54,386 bases of DNA, from the NCBI GenBank assembly GCA_035651055.1, contig DASRGK010000023.1:1-54386 (forward strand), in the 5' to 3' direction. The DNA is from JAFKKF01 sp035651055 (GTDB lineage: Bacteria; Pseudomonadota; Alphaproteobacteria; Rhizobiales; Kaistiaceae). Positions within the stretch are counted from its first letter, which is position 1, and each line of letters begins with the position of its first letter. The translations under genes were made by a program, and so were the position numbers. Positions 32,128 to 41,260 of this stretch are shown here, piece after piece. The notes beneath the pieces were generated by a model. It was not told the origin of the DNA. It did not search any database and saw only the letters and a program-made list of their open reading frames with translations.

Positions 32128-33275
32128 GCGCGCTTGCCGCGAAGCTGAGAGCGCTGATCCGCGCCGGCGGCCCGATCAGCGTGGCCCAATACATGGCGAT
32201 CTGCCTCGGCGACCCGGAGCACGGCTATTACCGGACGACGGAGCCGTTCGGCCGCGGCGGCGACTTCATCACCGCGCCGGAAGTGAGCCAGATGTTCGGC
32301 GAACTGATCGGCGCGTGGACGGTCGCGACCTGGGAAGCGATGGGCGCGCCGGAGCGTTTCGTGCTGGCGGAGCTGGGACCCGGCCGCGGCACGCTGATAG
32401 CCGACCTGCTGCGGGCGGCGCGCGTCCGGCCCGCGTTCCTTGCGGCGGCGGAGGTGCATCTCGTCGAGACAAGCCGGCGGCTGCGCGCGGTCCAGCGCGA
32501 GACGCTGCGGGACGTCGCGACGGCTTGGCACGACGATGACGCAACGCTGCCGGACGGCCCGCTGATCGCTGTCGCCAACGAGTTCTTCGACGCGCTGCCG
32601 GTGCATCAGTTCGTGCGGACGAAGAGCGGCTGGGCGGAGCGGATGGTGGGGCTGGGTGGCGACGGGGAGCTGGTGTTTGGGCTGGGACCGGTTGTTGCCG
32701 ACCCACATCCCCACCCGTCGTCATCCTCCGGCGAGGCAAGGCCGAAACCGGAGGATGACGAGAAGAGGACACTTCGAGCTGCACTGAACGTTGGTGCTGC
32801 TGTCGTCGAAACGTCGCCCGCGGCGCAGGCGATCATGCAGGCGCTGGCGGCGCGCATTGCCGCGCAGCGCGGCGCGGCGCTCGTCATCGACTACGGCTAC
32901 GAGGGACCGGCGGCGGGCGACACGCTGCAGGCGGTACGGAAGCACCGATATGACGACCTCCTCGCCCATCCCGGCGAAGCCGACCTGACGGCGCATGTCG
33001 ACTTCGGGGCGCTCCGCCGCGCGGCGGAGGCCGCCGGCGCCAGGGCCGGACCGCTGCTGACGCAGGGCGAGTTCCTCGGCCGGCTGGGTCTGATCGAGCG
33101 GACGGAGCGGCTCGCCCGCGGCAAGGACGAGGCAACGGCGGCGGCCATCGCCGAGGCGGCGCGACGGCTCGCCGGGCTCGAAGCGATGGGCGATCTTTTC
33201 AAGGCGATGGCGATCTCGCAGCCGGGCCTTGCCTTGCCCATATTCGGTGAACATCCTCGCGGCGAAGGAGAATGA
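32124..33275 (+). CDS. midA: MidA/NDUFAF7-like SAM-dependent methyltransferase
   Basis: The 383-residue protein starts at GTG 32124 and has the NDUFAF7 motifs MAICLGDPEHGYY, FGRGGDFITAPEVSQMFGELIG, the AdoMet loop ELGPGRGTLIADLL and NEFFDALPVHQF. In mitochondria the homologue methylates an Arg of complex I subunit NDUFS2; a similar function in alphaproteobacteria is likely. About residue 190-210 the sequence turns into a Ser/Pro/Glu/Asp-rich stretch (HPSSSSGEARPKPEDDEK) encoded by a palindromic element (32718-32761), which looks inserted in the reading frame. A gap of 4 bases separates it from pgeF. Confidence 0.93.
   Translation: MSALAAKLRALIRAGGPISVAQYMAICLGDPEHGYYRTTEPFGRGGDFITAPEVSQMFGELIGAWTVATWEAMGAPERFVLAELGPGRGTLIADLLRAARVRPAFLAAAEVHLVETSRRLRAVQRETLRDVATAWHDDDATLPDGPLIAVANEFFDALPVHQFVRTKSGWAERMVGLGGDGELVFGLGPVVADPHPHPSSSSGEARPKPEDDEKRTLRAALNVGAAVVETSPAAQAIMQALAARIAAQRGAALVIDYGYEGPAAGDTLQAVRKHRYDDLLAHPGEADLTAHVDFGALRRAAEAAGARAGPLLTQGEFLGRLGLIERTERLARGKDEATAAAIAEAARRLAGLEAMGDLFKAMAISQPGLALPIFGEHPRGEGE
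32718..32761. repeat. Palindromic element inserted within midA
   Basis: A perfect 14-bp inverted repeat: TCGTCATCCTCCGG (32718-32731) with CCGGAGGATGACGA (32748-32761), centre of 16 bases. It lies in the midA reading frame without breaking it. The TCATCC...GGATGA core recalls the units near 34110-34314 and 36617-36706. Confidence 0.75.
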
Positions 33276-33279
33276 GTCG

Positions 33280-34095
33280 ATGCTTCGTCCCGCCAGCGTC
33301 GCCGTCAGCGCCGACCTCATCCGGCCGCCGGTCCTGACCCACGGACTGCTCGAGGCGCTCGACGGCGTCCGCCACGGCTTCTTCACCCGCGAGGGCGGCG
33401 TCTCACAGGGCATCTACGAAAGCCTCAACTGCGGCGTCGGATCGCGCGACGACCGCGGGCTCGTCTTCAAGAACCGTGCGCGCGCCGCCGGCGCGCTCGG
33501 CGTCGGCGCCTCGCGGCTGGCGACGCCCCATCAGGTGCACGGCACCGACGTGGCGATCGTCGAGGAGGCCTGGCGGCCGGGCGAAGGGCCGAAGGCGGAC
33601 GGCGTCGTCACCAAAAAGCGCGGGATCGCGCTCGGCGTCGGCACCGCCGATTGCGGGCCGATCCTCTTTGCCGACGGCACGGCGCGGGTGATCGGGGCGG
33701 CCCATGCCGGCTGGAAGGGCGCGCTCGCCGGCATCGTCGAGGCGACGGTCGCGGCAATGGAGAAGCTCGGCGCCCGGCGCGACCGCATGGTGGCCGTTCT
33801 CGGCCCGACGATCTCGCAGCGGAACTACGAGGTCGGAACCGACCTCGTCGACAAATTCCGCGCCGCCGACGCCGCCAGCGAGCGGTATTTCATCGCCTCC
33901 CCGCGGCCGGGACACGCACAATTCGACCTGCCCGGCTATATCGTCGGCCGGCTGGTCCGCGCCGGGCTCGCCGCCGACGACATGAGACTGTGCACCTACG
34001 CCGACGAGCAGCGCTTCTTCTCCTACCGCCGAGCCACCCATCGCGGCGAGCCAGACTACGGGCGAATGCTCTCCGCGATCGTGCTGGTGGAGTGA
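33280..34095 (+). CDS. pgeF: Purine nucleoside phosphorylase / laccase-domain protein
   Basis: The 271-residue protein has the DUF152/YfiH (PgeF) motifs FFTREGGVSQGIYESLNCG, TPHQVHG, GVGTADCGPILF and AAHAGWKGALAGI. The metal ligands His (in HQVH and AHAGW) and Cys (in ADCG) are present. Family members cleave purine nucleosides and edit cytoplasmic peptidoglycan precursors. ATG 33280 is used, with AAGGAG upstream; the frame continues to 33229, overlapping midA. It follows lgt-midA and likely shares their transcript. Confidence 0.93.
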   Translation: MLRPASVAVSADLIRPPVLTHGLLEALDGVRHGFFTREGGVSQGIYESLNCGVGSRDDRGLVFKNRARAAGALGVGASRLATPHQVHGTDVAIVEEAWRPGEGPKADGVVTKKRGIALGVGTADCGPILFADGTARVIGAAHAGWKGALAGIVEATVAAMEKLGARRDRMVAVLGPTISQRNYEVGTDLVDKFRAADAASERYFIASPRPGHAQFDLPGYIVGRLVRAGLAADDMRLCTYADEQRFFSYRRATHRGEPDYGRMLSAIVLVE

Positions 34096-34104
34096 CCCGG
34101 CAGA

Positions 34105-34314
34105 CTGTCATCCCCGCCAATGCGGGGAACCAGCAAACGAGCCGGCCGGGAATGTGGCCAGCAGCGGTGCGAGCAGGATTGAGCACCAGCCACGGTCCGG
34201 AAACAGCGTAAGGGCGTAGTCCCACCTAGGACAAGCGCTTCCTCTTCCTGACCAGCTGAAAACGCCGCTTCCAGCGCCGCGGATACTGGGTCCCCGCTTT
34301 CGCGGGGATGACAG
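34105..34314. repeat. Inverted pair of GTCATCCCCGC-type repeat units
   Basis: Left unit 34105-34133 (CTGTCATCCCCGC, then GCGGGGAAC) and right unit 34286-34314 (GTCCCCGC, then GCGGGGATGACAG) are inverted copies about 180 bases apart. A third partial copy (GGCGGGGATGACGGG) is at about 34323-34338. They fill most of the intergenic space between pgeF and the M24 gene. Confidence 0.75.
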
Positions 34315-34383
34315 GTAGGGAGGCGGGGATGACGGGTGAGAACCGGCTTGCGCGCCATCGTGGCGCCCGGCCAAATGGCGAGC

Positions 34384-35535
34384 ATGGCAATACACTTCGA
34401 ACTAAGTGAGTTCGCCCGGCGGCTCAAGCGGACGCAGGCGGCGATGGGAGAAGCCGGTCTCGATGCCATGCTCCTCTTCGCTCAGGAGAGCATGTACTGG
34501 CTGACCGGCTACGACACGTTCGGCTTCTGCTTCTTCCAGTGCCTCGTGCTCAAGGCCGACGGCGGCATGACGCTGCTCACCCGCGCCGCCGATCTGCGGC
34601 AGGCGCAGCACACCTCGATCATCGACGACATCCGGCTCTGGGTCGACCGCGCCGACGCGACGCCGGCCGCCCAGCTCCGTGAGCTGTGCCGCAATCTCGG
34701 CCTCACCGGGAAGCGGCTCGGCATCGAATACGACACGCACGGTCTCACCGCCGCCAACGGCCGTGCCGTCGACACCGCCTTCGCGGGCTTCGCCACGCTC
34801 GCCGACGCGTCGCGCCTCGTGCCGAAGCTGCGCGTGGTGAAAAGCATTGCGGAGATCGCGTATGCGCGGAAAGCCGCGGAGCTTGCCGACCGGGCGCTCG
34901 CTGCCGGGCTCGCGGTGATCCGCAGCGGCGCCGACGAGGCCGACGTGCTCGCCGCCATGCAGGGCTCGATCCTGAAGGATGGCGGCGACTATCCCGGCAA
35001 CGGCTTCATCCTCGGCTCGGGACCGGACGCGCTCCTCTGCCGCTACAAGACCGGCCGGCGGAAGCTCGATGCCGACGACCAGATCACGCTGGAATTCGCC
35101 GGCGTCTGGCGCCAATACCACGCGGCGCTGATGCGGACCGTCGTAGTGGGCCGACCGCGCAAGCGGCATCTCGAACTGCAGGAAGCGGCCGAGGCGGCGC
35201 TCGCCGCGGTCGAGGAAGCCATGCGTCCCGGCCGCACCTTCGGCGAGGTGTTCGACGCCCATGCCCGCGAAATGGATGCGCGCGGCCTTGCCCCGCACCG
35301 GCTGAACGCCTGCGGCTACAGCCTCGGCGCCCGCTTCGCGCCGAGCTGGATGGAATGGCCGATGTTCTATGCCGGCAACCCGGAGCCGATCGTCCCGGAC
35401 ATGGTGCTCTTCGCGCACATGATCCTGATGGACAGCGATTCGGAGACGGCGCTCTGCCTCGGCCGCACGTATCTGACGACCGCCGCCGCGCCACAACCGC
35501 TTTCCGCCGCGCCGCTCGCTTTGCAGGTGCGGTAA
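34384..35535 (+). CDS. M24-fold (creatinase/ectoine-hydrolase-like) hydrolase, metal ligands altered
   Basis: The 383-residue protein has the two-domain creatinase pattern: an N-terminal domain (FARRLKRTQAAMGEAGLDAMLLF, MYWLTGYD) and a C-terminal pita-bread domain. In true metallopeptidases of this fold five residues bind two metals (Asp, Asp, His, Glu, Glu). Here the second Asp position is AALMRT (Ala), the His region is ACGYSLGARFAP and the first Glu is His in FAHMILMD. This matches M24 proteins that work without metal, such as creatinase or ectoine hydrolase DoeA-like enzymes. Its substrate is unknown. Starts at ATG 34384 or 34375. It precedes prs but has no stated link to it. Confidence 0.8.
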   Translation: MAIHFELSEFARRLKRTQAAMGEAGLDAMLLFAQESMYWLTGYDTFGFCFFQCLVLKADGGMTLLTRAADLRQAQHTSIIDDIRLWVDRADATPAAQLRELCRNLGLTGKRLGIEYDTHGLTAANGRAVDTAFAGFATLADASRLVPKLRVVKSIAEIAYARKAAELADRALAAGLAVIRSGADEADVLAAMQGSILKDGGDYPGNGFILGSGPDALLCRYKTGRRKLDADDQITLEFAGVWRQYHAALMRTVVVGRPRKRHLELQEAAEAALAAVEEAMRPGRTFGEVFDAHAREMDARGLAPHRLNACGYSLGARFAPSWMEWPMFYAGNPEPIVPDMVLFAHMILMDSDSETALCLGRTYLTTAAAPQPLSAAPLALQVR

Positions 35536-35624
35536 GTCCTTAGCCGGAAAGGCGGTTTGCTTCGGACTGGCGCGGTTGCTACAAGGCGCCCCGACGCCGC
35601 AGTCCGGTCGCAGGACCGCTCCCC

Positions 35625-36557
<933 letters not shown>

Positions 36558-36572
36558 GCGTCGCGGAACAGG

Positions 36573-36746
36573 TGCGTCCTTCGAGGCCCGCTTGCGAAAG
36601 CAAGCGGGCACCTCAGGATGGCGGGGTTAGTGAATCGGTGCGGCTTCCCCGCCCCGAGCAAGCGAAGCCAACCCTCTTTCTTGCAGATCACCCACCCCGC
36701 CATCCTGAGGTGCCCGATCGCGAAGCGGTCGGGCCTCGAAGGACGC
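36573..36746. repeat. Large inverted repeat with nested hairpins
   Basis: Two arms of about 53 bases face each other: 36573-36627 and 36694-36746. They share GCGTCCTTCGAGGCCC, then the sequence CACCTCAGGATGGCGGGG, in opposite orientation. Each arm contains a variable hairpin of its own (CCCGCTTGCG...GCAAGCGGG and CCCGATCGCG...GGTCGGG). This is the pattern of known rhizobial intergenic repeats (CTTCGAGGC...CACCTCAGGATG). It fills the space between prs and the P450. Confidence 0.85.
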
Positions 36747-36829
36747 GCTGCGAGTTTCATTCGTATCGCGTGAAGGTAGCCCTCCGGCCCCGCGGCGGTG
36801 CTATCCTTGGCCGTCACGCGAGCGGGTGA

Positions 36830-38236
36830 ATGGCAACGGCTCCTCCCGAAATCCGCGGCGCCGCCGCCTGGCGCTGGTACTACCGCTACCTACGCGATCC
36901 GCTCGCCTGCTTCGCCGAGGCGAAGGCGGCGTTCGGACCGCTGGTCGCGTTCGGCAATCCCCTGCCCTTCGTCAAGGGCGGCCGGCGCACGGTGCTGGCG
37001 CTCGGCGGCGAATATAACCGCGAAGTCTTCAGCCAGCCGGACCTCTACCGCCCGACCGGGCAGGTCGTGCGCGGGCCGAAGGGCTCGGCGCAACGCCGCA
37101 TCCGCCTCGGCATCTTTGCCATGCATGGCGGCCAGCACCGCACCCAGCGCCGGCTGATGCAGCCGCCGTTCCTGAAAGGCGCGGTCGCCAGCTATGCCGA
37201 GCCGATGGCGCGGCTGATCGACGAGATCATCGGCCGCTGGCCGGTCGGCGGCGAGGTCGACATGTACCGCGAGATGCGCACGCTCTCGAACTGGGTGGCG
37301 GCGCACATCCTCTTCGGCAACGAGGACTTCGCCGCCTCGATCAGACTGGGCCTCATGATCGAGCGCTGGCTCGAACTCGATTCGGCGACGCGGCGGACGT
37401 TCCTGTTCCTGAACGTGCCGGGGACCGCCTACCACGCGCTTCTCCAACAGGCGGTCGAGATCGAGAAGGCGACCAAGGAAGCGATCGAGCGCAACCGCCG
37501 CACGCGGACGCCGGGAAGCGACGTGCTCTCCAACCTCATCCGCGTCTTCGATTCCGGCAAGACACGGATGACCGAGGCGGACCTCGTCGCGCACGGCGTC
37601 ATCCTCTACGCGGCAAGCTTCGAGACGACGGCGAACGTGCTCGCCTGGACCCTGTTCCTGATCGCGGAGCATCCGCAGGTCGCTGCGGCGCTGGCCGGGG
37701 AAGTCGCCGCGATCGAAGGCTGGCCGCCGGACGAGGACGCGATCGACGGGCTCCCCCTCCTCGACGGCGTCATCCGCGAATCGATGCGGCTGATGCCGCC
37801 CGTCGCCTACACGTTCCGCTCGCCTCTCGCCGAAACCAGGCTCGGCAAGATGCCGCTCCACGTCGGCGACAACATCATCCTCAGCCATTTCTGGAGCCAT
37901 CGCGATCCTGCGGTCTTCCCCGAGCCCGACCGCTTCCTGCCGGAGCGCTGGCGGGACATCCGCCCCGACCCGTATGAGTACATTCCGTTCAGCGCCGGGC
38001 CGCGCCTCTGCCTCGGCTACAGCTTCGCCACGCTCGAACTGAAGCTGACGATCGCGCGGATCATGCAGCGCTTCCGGCTGACGGTGGTGCCGGGCGCGCG
38101 GATCGACGCCATCGTGCAGCTGACGCTCCGGCCCGCGCACGGCATCCCGATGGAGGTGCACGATGCCGACGGGCATTTCGCCGCCGCGCCGGTGACCGGC
38201 AATATCGGCACGATGGTGAAGCTGGCCGGAGCGTAG
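36830..38236 (+). CDS. Cytochrome P450
   Basis: The 468-residue cytosolic protein shows the I-helix ASFETTANVLAW, the K-helix ESMRL (ExxR) and the heme loop FSAGPRLCLGYSFA, whose Cys is the heme ligand. There is no N-terminal membrane anchor. It would catalyse oxygenation with electrons from a ferredoxin or reductase partner, none of which is nearby. The substrate is unknown; the class resembles P450s of alphaproteobacteria that act on terpenoid or fatty substrates, but this is not shown. No operon mate is evident; a dehydrogenase follows after 277 bases. Confidence 0.93.
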   Translation: MATAPPEIRGAAAWRWYYRYLRDPLACFAEAKAAFGPLVAFGNPLPFVKGGRRTVLALGGEYNREVFSQPDLYRPTGQVVRGPKGSAQRRIRLGIFAMHGGQHRTQRRLMQPPFLKGAVASYAEPMARLIDEIIGRWPVGGEVDMYREMRTLSNWVAAHILFGNEDFAASIRLGLMIERWLELDSATRRTFLFLNVPGTAYHALLQQAVEIEKATKEAIERNRRTRTPGSDVLSNLIRVFDSGKTRMTEADLVAHGVILYAASFETTANVLAWTLFLIAEHPQVAAALAGEVAAIEGWPPDEDAIDGLPLLDGVIRESMRLMPPVAYTFRSPLAETRLGKMPLHVGDNIILSHFWSHRDPAVFPEPDRFLPERWRDIRPDPYEYIPFSAGPRLCLGYSFATLELKLTIARIMQRFRLTVVPGARIDAIVQLTLRPAHGIPMEVHDADGHFAAAPVTGNIGTMVKLAGA

Positions 38237-38513
38237 GACGATCCCAGGGGCGGACGCTCATGGCCAGATAGGGCGCGCGCGTGTAGTCTGACCGCACCGG
38301 AGCAGTCATTCACCCGTCCGGCTCCCTCCCGCCTTTTGCGCGGAGACCCTTGAGTCAAAGAGCCATCGACGCAGCCGAAGTCGATGGGCATGAACCGGCG
38401 CGCTGAATTCCCTCGGCCTCGGATCGAAGCGAAAGACAGGCCGCGTGGGTGAGCTTGCCCTGCCGCCTCCGCCGCGATCCGGCCGCGGGAGAATTCCGTC
38501 AGGAGACAAGAAG
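38237..38513. other. Intergenic region between the P450 and the dehydrogenase
   Basis: No gene is recognised. A G+C-rich imperfect dyad (CCGCCTCCGCCGCGATCCGGCCGCGG) lies near 38463-38488, just before the AGGAG of the dehydrogenase. Confidence 0.35.
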
Positions 38514-39518
38514 ATGAAAGCCGTCGTGTACTCGAAATACGGCCCGCCCGGCGTCGTTGCGCTGGCGGAGGTTCCTAAGCCCTCGCCGAAGCAGAACGAG
38601 GTTCTCATCCGGATTTATGCGACCACGGTCACGACCGGCGACTGGCGCGCGCGGAGCCTCCACATGCCGGGCGGGTTCGGGCTGATGGGCCGGCTGGCTT
38701 TCGGCATTTTCGGACCGCGGAAACCGATCCTCGGCACCGAGCTGGCGGGCGTCGTCGAGGCAGTCGGCAAGGCGGTGACGCGTTTCAAAGTTGGCGATGA
38801 GGTCTTCGCTTTCCCCGGCGCGAGCTATGGCGCGCACGCGGAATATCGAACCATGGCGGAAGACGGGCTGATCGCGACGAAGCCTCGGAACCTCACGTTC
38901 GCGGAAGCGGCCGCCCTGTCGTTCGGCGGAACGACCGCGCTCTACTTCCTGCGCGACGAGGCCGCCGTCAAGTCCGGCGACAAGGTTCTGATTATCGGCG
39001 CTTCCGGCGGAGTCGGGACGGCCGCGGTACAGATTGCCCGACACTTCGGCGCCGAGGTGACCGGGGTCACCAGCACCGCCAATCAGGCGCTCGTCCTCTC
39101 GATCGGCGCCGGCAAGGTCATCGACTACACGAAAGAGGACTTCGCCAAGAGCGGCGTGACCTACGACATCATCCTTGACACGACCGGCACCGCACCCTTC
39201 GCCCGCTGCGAGCCGGTACTGAAGCCGGCAGGAAAGCTGATCATCGTGCTGGGAACATTGTCCGACGTGCTTGGCTTCGGGCGGCCGTCGAAGGCCAGCG
39301 GCAAGAAGGTCATCTCGGGCGTGGTGGCACTGCGTGCCGAACATCTTCAGTATCTCGCGCGGATCGCCGAGGCCGGCGAATTCAAGCCCGTGATCGATCG
39401 CACCTACGCGCTGGCAGAGGCAGCCGAGGCGCATGCTTATGTCGACACAGGCAGGAAGCGCGGCAACGTCGTCATGACCGTCGCGGATCCCGAGACGCCT
39501 CGCCAGATCGCCGCTTAG
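38514..39518 (+). CDS. Medium-chain NAD(P)-dependent dehydrogenase/quinone oxidoreductase
   Basis: The 334-residue MDR protein starts MKAVVYSKYGPPGVV and has the NADP-binding loop GASGGVGTAAVQIARHFGA. Structural zinc Cys residues of alcohol dehydrogenases are absent, so it is closer to quinone oxidoreductase or enoyl reductase members. The substrate is unknown. ATG 38514 has AGGAG about 8 bases upstream. Its 3' end overlaps the convergent acyltransferase gene by 4 bases. It is not clearly tied to the P450. Confidence 0.9.
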   Translation: MKAVVYSKYGPPGVVALAEVPKPSPKQNEVLIRIYATTVTTGDWRARSLHMPGGFGLMGRLAFGIFGPRKPILGTELAGVVEAVGKAVTRFKVGDEVFAFPGASYGAHAEYRTMAEDGLIATKPRNLTFAEAAALSFGGTTALYFLRDEAAVKSGDKVLIIGASGGVGTAAVQIARHFGAEVTGVTSTANQALVLSIGAGKVIDYTKEDFAKSGVTYDIILDTTGTAPFARCEPVLKPAGKLIIVLGTLSDVLGFGRPSKASGKKVISGVVALRAEHLQYLARIAEAGEFKPVIDRTYALAEAAEAHAYVDTGRKRGNVVMTVADPETPRQIAA

Positions 39519-40363
39519 CGGAAACTCGGACGGGTGGCACCATCCGGGCCGAGCTTCTCGGTCTCGGCGCGGAGGAACGCGATCGCGGCCGCGTCATCGG
39601 GGAACGCCGCAAGGCGCTCCGGCGCGATGGGCGTCCCGAGCGCGGCGCGGAGCGTCGCGCCCCGCTTGTTGACCATTTGGCGCATCAGGAGCGCGTCCTG
39701 AAGACCGGGCGCGACGGTCCCGAGCACCTGGAACAGCCAGCCATTGCCGCCGTGGAACCAGACCGGGATCACCGTCGCGCCGGAGCGGCGGATGAGGCCG
39801 GCGACCCGCGGGCTCCACGGCCGGTCGACGAGCTTCCGCCGCCGCCAGTCGTAGCGGGCGACGAGGCCGGCCGGGAAGACCGCGACCACGCCGCCATCGC
39901 CCAGCCAGCGGAGCGCCTTCATCCAGCCGGCGGCGTTCTGCATGCGCCGCTTCGGCGAGGGCCGCGGCTCGACGAAGATGAGCCGCTCCCGGTATTCGGG
40001 GATCGCCGAGAGGAGGTGGAGGACCATCACCGACACGTCGCTGCGGAGCGCGGAGAAGAAGGCGCCAAGCGCCATCCCCTCGACCATGCCGAACGGGTGG
40101 TTCGCAACCACCACCAGGGGACCGGTGAGCGGCACCGTCTCCTTCGGCGCGCCGTCCCACTCGACGCGAACGTCCATGCCGGCTAGCAGGGTCGCCGCGA
40201 AATTGTCGGTGTCGGACGGCGGCAGACGGGCGTAGATGGCGTTGAAGGCGGTGAAGCCGAGCAGCCGGTCGAGAAGCCGGCGAATGGCGTCGACCACCGG
40301 TCCGGGAAGCTGCCTGATCCTGACCTTCAGGCCGAAAACGGCGGGATTGCGCGGCGGAATCAT
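39515..40363 (-). CDS. PlsC-like lysophospholipid acyltransferase
   Basis: The 282-residue protein has an acyltransferase core with PLVVVANHPFGMVEGMALGA (the NHxxxxD-type catalytic motif, with the acid replaced by a Glu further on), FVEPRPSPKRRMQ and a GVVAVFPAGLVARYD segment with the FPAG variant of the FPEG/FPAG motif. It resembles OlsA/hemolysin-type acyltransferases that act on ornithine lipids or lysophosphatidic acid. The start is ATG 40363; longer frames upstream run opposite rplY and are not credible. The donor and acceptor are not known. Confidence 0.85.
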   Translation of the reverse strand: MIPPRNPAVFGLKVRIRQLPGPVVDAIRRLLDRLLGFTAFNAIYARLPPSDTDNFAATLLAGMDVRVEWDGAPKETVPLTGPLVVVANHPFGMVEGMALGAFFSALRSDVSVMVLHLLSAIPEYRERLIFVEPRPSPKRRMQNAAGWMKALRWLGDGGVVAVFPAGLVARYDWRRRKLVDRPWSPRVAGLIRRSGATVIPVWFHGGNGWLFQVLGTVAPGLQDALLMRQMVNKRGATLRAALGTPIAPERLAAFPDDAAAIAFLRAETEKLGPDGATRPSFR

Positions 40364-40462
40364 CGCGAACTTGCCTTGCCCTGCCCGCTCGTCTATATCC
40401 GCCGCGCCGCGCCGACACCCCTGGAGGCAACGCGGCTTTCCACATTGAAAAGGAGTCGTCCG

Positions 40463-41233
40463 ATGGGCGCTACGTACGAGCTCACGGCGATGGTTCGGGA
40501 AAAGGTGGGCAAGGGGGCCGCCCGCTCCGTCCGTCGTCAGGGCATGATCCCCGCCGTCATCTACGGCGGCAAGGAACCTCCGGTCAGCATCAGCCTTCCC
40601 GACCGCGACGTCTACTTCAAGATTCACGGCGGCGGCTTCCTGACCACCGTCGCAACCATCGACGTTGCCGGCGACAAGGTCCGCGTCATTCCGCGCGATT
40701 ACCAGCTCGACCCCGTCAGCGACCGGCCGGTCCATGTCGACTTCCTGCGGGTCACCCCCGGCTCGCGGATCACGGTCGAGGTGCCGGTCCAGTTCATCAA
40801 CGAGAGCGCCGCGCCCGGCATCCGCCGCGGCGGCGTGCTCAACATCGTACGCCACCGCATCGAGGTGACCTGCCCGGTCGACGCGATCCCGGAGAAGATC
40901 GTCGCCGACCTGACCGGGCTCGACATCACCGACTCGCTGCACATTTCCAAGGTTCCGCTGCCGGAAGGCGTGCGGCCGACGATCACCGGCCGCGACTTCA
41001 CCGTGGCGACCATCGCCGCGCCCGCCGGCGTCAAGGAAGAGATGCGCGCCGCCGCCGAAGCCGCGGCTGCCGCCAAGGCCGCCGCCGAAGCCGCCGCCCT
41101 GGCGGGTGCGGAGGGCGAAGGCGCCGCGGCCGCGCCGGCCGAAGGCGCTGCCGCCCCGGCTGCGGGCGGCGACGCCAAGGCCGCTGCGGCCCCTGCCGCG
41201 GCCAAGGGCGCGCCGGCCGCCGGCAAGAAGTAG
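40463..41233 (+). CDS. rplY: 50S ribosomal protein L25 (general stress protein CTC form)
   Basis: The 256-residue protein has the L25 domain (AARSVRRQGMIPAVIYGGKEPP) and the TL5/CTC domain (VHVDFLRVTPGSRITVEVPV, then GGVLNIVRHRIEV). A long Ala-rich tail (about residues 190-256) is typical of alphaproteobacterial CTC. It binds 5S rRNA. The start ATG 40463 has AAAAGGAG 8 bases upstream. It is followed by pth after 27 bases, a conserved pair. Confidence 0.97.
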   Translation: MGATYELTAMVREKVGKGAARSVRRQGMIPAVIYGGKEPPVSISLPDRDVYFKIHGGGFLTTVATIDVAGDKVRVIPRDYQLDPVSDRPVHVDFLRVTPGSRITVEVPVQFINESAAPGIRRGGVLNIVRHRIEVTCPVDAIPEKIVADLTGLDITDSLHISKVPLPEGVRPTITGRDFTVATIAAPAGVKEEMRAAAEAAAAAKAAAEAAALAGAEGEGAAAAPAEGAAAPAAGGDAKAAAAPAAAKGAPAAGKK

Positions 41234-41260
41234 CGGAGTCGCGTCACCGCGGAGCTTCCC

